Shown: positions 58,730 to 64,000 of the stretch, piece after piece | Numbering within the stretch: the first letter of the stretch is position 1 | How the letters are laid out: each line of letters begins with the position of its first letter | Source: Copromyces sp. CBS 386.78 | Lineage: Eukaryota; Ascomycota; Sordariomycetes; Sordariales; Sordariaceae | DNA: 64,000 bases | Assembly (NCBI GenBank): GCA_030685235.1 | Contig: MU839099.1 | Location: 62,001 to 126,000, forward strand | Direction: 5' to 3' | Notes under the pieces: generated by a model | The model's database searches: none | What the model was told of the DNA's origin: nothing | What the model saw: only the letters and a program-made list of their open reading frames with translations | Made by a program: the position numbers and the translations under genes

Positions 58730-60112
58730 TCAAACCTCGTTTTCCAGTGTAACCTTCGCTTCTAGATCTCGATAGACGTCTCGTGGGACTCCCAGGTCAT
58801 CCATCATCTCTCGAAACTCCCGACCGCATCTCTGCCCTTGCGTCTCCGAAACGGTCTCTCGCCGAGCTCCAACTGACCGTGATCGGGCGTGCCGCTGTCC
58901 TATCAGCCGATCCAACACCATGAGATACCGATCATCCGACCGCATCATCGCCACCTCAGCCAAGGCCTTGCAGATGGACAACCAGCCCAGGATGTAATTG
59001 ATGTTGGTAGTCCCTTCCATCATGCGGAACTCCATGGTCCGAGGGTTGTTCCGCGCCCGTTCGTCCTCCTGCCCGAATGCGCTAAAGTTGAAACCGAGTC
59101 GTCGATATGGCTTCTTCTCTCCCGACAACAACCGCCCCAGCTCCGTATGCGAACCTGCTTTCCACAGCTCCTCGATAGCCTTTCGATCTTTGGCCTGCAT
59201 CTCCGGATGGGTTTCGAGCACTTCCGCCACCTGCCAATCCTCGACCAACACACCGTCTTGGCAAGCTGCCGACCCATGCTCTCGGAGTGCGATTTCTTGA
59301 GCTCTTAGAGCCAGGCGACTGTGCTTTCGTGTCTCGAACCCCCAAGTATACACGTTGTGATAGTTGGGCGACCTTGGGTTTCTGATGCTTCGAATTTGCT
59401 CTTCGCCCATCCACAGCAGCGTTCCTAGTCTTTTCAAGGTGGTCAGACTGAAAGGCTGTCCGTCTGTTCGTCCGATGTGGATGTGGACTTCGCAAGTGTA
59501 GTTTGCGACCAGACGGTGGTTCGAAAAGAGCGAGCGCAATACCGTCTCGATCCGATGCTTGGTCTCGGCGTCCTTGGCGGGCAGTGACGGCGAGCTTACT
59601 TCGACAGACAGCCACACATAGCCCTCCAGATTGGCTTGCTCTGGTGTGGGTTCGGCCGAGTTGGCTTTCTTGACGATCCAGTGCGACTTCCAGAATGCCC
59701 GCTCATGGCTTGCATCTTTTGTGATTCGAGATATGGTGGTCGACTTCTCACCGGCTTGGCTTATCGACTTGGCGATGCAGTCATAAACCTGTTCCCGCCG
59801 AGTGGCTTCGCTGTCTCTCAGTCGTGTCATGTTGACCTTTCTGTGGTCTTCGGGTTCCGGATCTCGCTCACCCTGGACAAGGAGAGGGAGCAAGAACTTT
59901 AGCTCCACACCGAACGAGAGGTCATGTACTGTATCAAGCGGTGCAGTCGCCTCCATCAACGAGTGTTTGATGCCTTGCTTCGGTGATTCAATGGCGAGCC
60001 TGTGTGGATCCAGGGGGTCGCTGGGATTGGGGGTTGCATTCACAATCCTCCTATCTACCACCCAGTACCCGGAGCTCGACAGCATGTCCGGCTCCTGTAT
60101 ATACGGAGCCAT
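58730..60112 (-). CDS. Putative amidoligase (Amidoligase_2 family)
   Basis: Intronless 460-aa frame starting at the ATG at 60112. Motifs in order: DLSFGVELKFLLPL (residues 65-78, the FGxE start of the fold); VSVEVSSPSL-like strand ~169-177; YTCEVHIHIG (205-214); LGFNFSAF (339-346); and TMEFRMMEGTTN (359-370). These are the spaced Glu/His/Arg residues of the Amidoligase_2 family, whose members belong to the carboxylate-amine ligase/glutamine synthetase fold and are predicted to form amide or peptide bonds using ATP. In bacteria such enzymes sit in peptide-tagging or cell-wall operons; fungal copies are solitary and uncharacterised. No signal peptide or membrane segment. Confidence 0.83.
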   Translation of the reverse strand: MAPYIQEPDMLSSSGYWVVDRRIVNATPNPSDPLDPHRLAIESPKQGIKHSLMEATAPLDTVHDLSFGVELKFLLPLLVQGERDPEPEDHRKVNMTRLRDSEATRREQVYDCIAKSISQAGEKSTTISRITKDASHERAFWKSHWIVKKANSAEPTPEQANLEGYVWLSVEVSSPSLPAKDAETKHRIETVLRSLFSNHRLVANYTCEVHIHIGRTDGQPFSLTTLKRLGTLLWMGEEQIRSIRNPRSPNYHNVYTWGFETRKHSRLALRAQEIALREHGSAACQDGVLVEDWQVAEVLETHPEMQAKDRKAIEELWKAGSHTELGRLLSGEKKPYRRLGFNFSAFGQEDERARNNPRTMEFRMMEGTTNINYILGWLSICKALAEVAMMRSDDRYLMVLDRLIGQRHARSRSVGARRETVSETQGQRCGREFREMMDDLGVPRDVYRDLEAKVTLENEV

Positions 60113-61043
60113 ATTGACGGTTCGGGGCGGCGTGGTCTCTGCAAGCTGAGAGGAGGAATATAATATAAAGAGGTATCAAATATCAAAGGACGGGGAAGAG
60201 GAAAGTCGAGCTGCCTGGTGGAAGCCTCTTGTTGATGGTGGGCGCTTCGTTTGCCGAACGTGGTGAGGGCATCAACTAACTTATCTTCCTTGCGGACCTA
60301 GCAGTCCAATTTTAAGGGAAGTTCAAGTAGTCCGATGTTGTGTCGTCCCTTAGGCAAGTGTCATGGGCTTGGTGCACTGCACTTCTTGGCTGAACGGCCG
60401 GGTCTCACGTTTATGTTGATCCAGAAGGTACCCCGACTCTAGATTTCGGATGCGTTAGCCGTGACCTTGGCAAACAAAGTTACAGTGCCAAACTGGGAGG
60501 CTCTGTTACCTCTGGACCGCCTGCCAACCCCTAACTGGAATGGCTTTGGATCAATTTTGGTAACTACGACAGGTCTCCGTCGATGAATTGGGCGCGGTAC
60601 CTCGTAACCGTTAGCAAAGGGTCCCAAACTGTGCGAACGATACGACCCCAGACACCGTAGGGACTGTGCATACTTATCAACGTTTGGACCTGACCCAAAC
60701 AAAGCCGGTTACAGAGTCACATCAACTCATATGCTGAAATTTGCTGACGCAGACAGTAGAATATCCGAACCGGGAGAGAGCTATGAGGAAACCCTGGTCG
60801 GACTGGGAAGAAGGGATATCGAAGCTAAATGGCATCGGCGGGAAATTCAGGTGACGCCTGGAGTCTCCGCCCAGCTATTATTATATCTGTCAGCGCCTTA
60901 ATCCACGAGACCACCCTATACCGATACCAGCGAGCCCTTGCCGGCGCCTGCTGAGTTGACACCTTAACAACAGGACCACAAACTGCACCAACGACTGCAT
61001 ATCAACCCTGACCCATACCGCCAGCCATTATCCATATCACTTG
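60113..61043. other. Intergenic region upstream of the amidoligase gene
   Basis: About 930 nt. Short minus-strand frame 60439-60702 shows no domain. It is the likely promoter of the amidoligase gene. Confidence 0.4.
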
Positions 61044-61433
61044 GGGCGTGTTTGGTTCAACCATCAAAACGAAAGTTTGTATGGGGAAATTATCCCTGTC
61101 AGCCAACACATTGCAAATCGTAAGATAGATCCGGCGTCGGACCTCCTTTACCCCCTGTAACCCCCCTGTAAGCTGAATGCACCAGGCTCTTGGCCGTACC
61201 TCCCCTGTACGCGGCGTGCATGCGCTTGCATGAGGTCTTATCAACTTCCTAATCCGGTATGGTGATAGTTCATTCTGTTGGTTTCTATCTTCACGGTTGG
61301 ACCATGAAGATAGAGCGTTTTGTTAGTTGACAGGGTACAAAGCGCCATCTACGGCACGCAACTCACGCGTTGTACCCTCCTCTACCCCTGTCAAAAACAG
61401 ATGGAAAAGTTGTTGGTTGAACCAAACGCGCCC
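61044..61433. mobile_element. Tourist/PIF-Harbinger-like MITE
   Basis: The left end GGGCGTGTTTGGTTCAACCA and the right end, read in reverse complement, GGGCGCGTTTGGTTCAACCA, are inverted repeats with one transition in 20 nt. The 3-bp flank TTG occurs on both sides (61041-61043 and 61434-61436) as a target duplication. The length is 390 bp and there is no coding capacity. Inner fold-back segments include a perfect 10-bp hairpin at 61284-61314. GGG...GTTTGGTT ends and 3-bp duplications are typical of Tourist/Harbinger elements. It must have been mobilised in trans if active. Confidence 0.82.
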
Positions 61434-64000
61434 TTGGGGGTCCAACGCCGGTCCTAACGTCCATCAAGATTCGTCGTTGGCTCGGTAGGTGCCAGATTGG
61501 CCCACCTGGGCAAGGTGCTAGGTCGCAATACTGGGCTTAGCAAATGAAGCGTTCCCCCCTTTAGGGGAAGGTCAAATCAGCACCACCATGCATACCACCC
61601 CATACCACCCCGCCCGCATAGCTGCTACATCACTAGTAGATTCCCCAGCCGGTCTCCAATCACATCCCTGATCTTAGCACGCCTGGTGATCATCCCACAC
61701 TGAGGCCAGAGCACTGCCGGCGGTTCGGCTTCAACTTCTCTTCGATCGCATCATGCCTCTAGATGCCAAGATTATCTTGACGAGGTTCTGGCCCTTCGGT
61801 ATTTTCTTTTTTTCCCCATCCCTCCACAGACTCCGCGCGGGGGTCTCATAGTTTGCTCACTGAAGGTATTACCCCGAATATCAGGGTGACTACCTCGGGA
61901 CAATCTCGCCTATCGTCCTTCCACTCGTCGATATCTGACAGGCAGCCATACGTCGTCAGCGTAAGGTTTTGATATCTGAGACTTGGACCGAAGCGGCGCA
62001 GATGGCGGTCAGCGTCTTACACACACACACTTCCTCCTGGCCTCAGCCTTTGCCATTCATTGCATCTTTCATCTTCCTGGGACTTGTTTGATTTTCCTTG
62101 TTTGGTCTTCTGTAACCCGTCAATGGGTGTGCTCGCATGGGGATTACCACCCTCTCGGATCCGGCTCCCGACTAAAAGAGAGGACGTGTTGGGGAAACCA
62201 TGACCCATTGGCAAAAATATCATACGCCACGCAGCTGTCGCCGACATACATGACAGATCTACAAAGGCACTGTACTAGTACCGAAGCTGATCACCAGGGT
62301 ACTGAATAAAGCAATCGATTTGCGACACACAAGATCTCGTCAGACATGATCTCAGCTAATCTCCCTGTACCCCGTCTTCATATTCTACCTGGACTGGTCG
62401 ACTCAAGGCCACTCGAAGCAGCACAGCGTGCCAGGCCATTGAAGCAGGATATTAAGTCAGGGGATATCAAATTAGTCTCAACCGGCACTCGTAAGTAGAG
62501 AAGCCACCTTTCCCCCAGGAACCCCAAAAAGAACTATCACTCGACCCTCAATTGCTTTGTTATTGGCTTGAACTAGCTCTATATTTCATGTACATCGACC
62601 TAACCAAAGATGCAACCACAGATTCGGGCTTCGTCGAGATACGGTTGAGTTGCACTCCGTAAACTCCGGGTTCAGACCGCAGGCAGACATAGACAATCGT
62701 GTTCCCGTTTCGATTCTTGCAGAACCTGCACGCCTTCCTCTCCGATCTTGTTATGAGAGAATATCGAAATGATCAGATATGGGATCTACCTACCTGGTCA
62801 CTTGGTACCCAAACAGCATGTCAGTATGGTATTGTGTAACAGACCACGAGCCGCTGTCACATGTCCTCAAGTTACACAACATCAGAAGCTTCTACCTTTG
62901 GGCTGAGGAGGCATATTGATGTTTCACAGAAGACTTATATCCATTCTGCTTGGGCATCTATAGTCGAGATGCATACGCACAATGTATCCTGCGAGCGCCT
63001 GCAAAGGGTTGACACGCTGCAGCACCGCAGCATTGCAGGCAGGCATGACCCAGCTCTTCCACTTGTATGAGACGCAGGCGGCTAGAGCGTCGACGGTGGA
63101 AAAAGAGTTCGTTGGGCGGAGTAAGAGGACATGACTTGGGCCAACAAGGTGTTGCTACTCTTTCGTCATCTCACGGTTCAACATCGAAATGTTGGCTTGG
63201 ATTTGTGATGACGATGTCAGAATTTGCAAAGAGGAAAGACAAAACAAACAAGCACCTAGCCAGTGGCATGAAGTCATTCGCAAAAGGGTGGGACAAGGAC
63301 CGGTTAGATTCGGATGATACCTGCTGAGCGCTCAAAGACAATGCCCCTTGTTGTCGGGTAGTATCTTTCCGTCCATTCACACACTTTCGCTCACCAAATC
63401 ATTTGTCATTACTTCTTTGACCCGACAGGAGCTGGGGCTGTTTTTGAAACAAGTAAGAGCTGGAAAAGCCGGGTTTTGTCTACTTGGCTTACGCTCAACA
63501 TCCAGTTGATGCCAACTTTCAAGCAAGAAACTCAAGTTCGGACGCTGACCGACTTCGACCATTCCGCGTTATGAGCCTGAACGTCTTCGCAAGAAGTCCC
63601 GAGGCGAGACGACGGAGGCGGTGAAAAAAAAGGGGTCAACGTTCTAGATATTCTCATCCTATGATGCCTTTTATTGCATTGTATCTGATATTCTTTGTTG
63701 AAGGTTTGTCAAGCTTTATTCATTACCCAAACTTGATCGAGGCGCACAACAACAACACAGTGGCATCAATCAAATCGGTAGATACCAAGATACCACAACT
63801 CGACCGACAAGGAACCTTACGTACAAATGAAAAGAGGCCGAAAGAAGACAACCACCACAAACTGATGAAAGGGGAATTAAGATAACAAAGAACACAGGAA
63901 GAATGAAGCTGAAATGAGCACCCGGAATGCGAGAGAAACTGGCTCACCAACAGAGGCTTTGGTAGCCAGCGAGCCATGCAACGAGCCATGTAGAAAACCT
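61434..64000. other. Gene-poor region to the end of the window
   Basis: About 2.6 kb. Short frames (61983-62309, 62861-63070, 63067-63327) lack domains. A CA run lies near 62018-62031. I see no gene, tRNA or repeat, and a gene may begin beyond the window. Confidence 0.4.

Noticed and set aside
1..64000. CRISPR array, riboswitch or bacterial-type operon
   Set aside because: None seen. The window is eukaryotic, with spliced genes and Pol III tRNA genes.
1..64000. 5S rRNA gene
   Set aside because: Dispersed 5S genes occur in Neurospora, but no sequence resembling one was found on either strand by eye.

Overview
The window looks like chromosomal DNA of a filamentous ascomycete, most likely a Sordariomycete close to Neurospora/Sordaria (inferred from style, not from a search). 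Genes carry short introns of about 50-120 nt with GTRNGT-type donors and CTAAC-like branch sites. All three tRNA genes contain short introns. A roughly 9.6 kb AT-rich block shows the C-to-T/G-to-A decay of repeat-induced point mutation (RIP).

Left arm (1-18 kb): a PAP2-type membrane phosphatase/transferase (600-2073, +); a small unrecognised protein (2619-3248, -); a large VIT + von Willebrand A protein with an FG-rich tail (4525-8030, +); a doubtful 49-aa gene (8691-9067, -); a secreted family 2 glycosidase (9916-12127, +); an NTF2/SnoaL-like protein (12694-13747, -); a small ankyrin protein (14118-14650, -); a cytochrome P450 relic (15655-15948); and a fructosamine-3-kinase-like enzyme (16342-17712, +).

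Centre (18.5-28.8 kb): tRNA-Gln(UUG) and tRNA-Glu(CUC) bracket a dead, RIP-mutated transposon nest. A complete Ty3/gypsy chromovirus-type element (20763-28083) has two 229-bp LTRs and a 5-bp target duplication, CGTAT. It sits inside the 3' coding end of a hAT-type DNA transposon relic whose frame resumes on the far side.

Right arm (29-64 kb): a serine-rich unknown protein (29309-30548, -); a BNR_4 beta-propeller protein (34005-35636, -); an MFS sugar porter (38485-40309, +) convergent with an OPT-family oligopeptide/metal-chelate transporter (41102-43474, -); a gene-poor 7.8 kb stretch; a secreted pepsin-type aspartyl protease (51319-52616, +); a secreted serine beta-lactamase-like hydrolase interrupted by an in-frame stop (53490-55015 plus an open tail to 55378); tRNA-Ile(AAU); a conserved fungal nuclear-type protein (56611-57825, -); a putative amidoligase (58730-60112, -); and a Tourist/Harbinger-like MITE (61044-61433).

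Functionally the genes form no obvious cluster. They are housekeeping or membrane genes mixed with secreted hydrolases and nutrient transporters. The most informative structures are the nested RIPed transposons between two tRNA genes, the MITE, the interrupted hydrolase and the FG-repeat VIT/VWA protein. Exon boundaries were read by eye from splice signals and reading frame; none is backed by transcript data.
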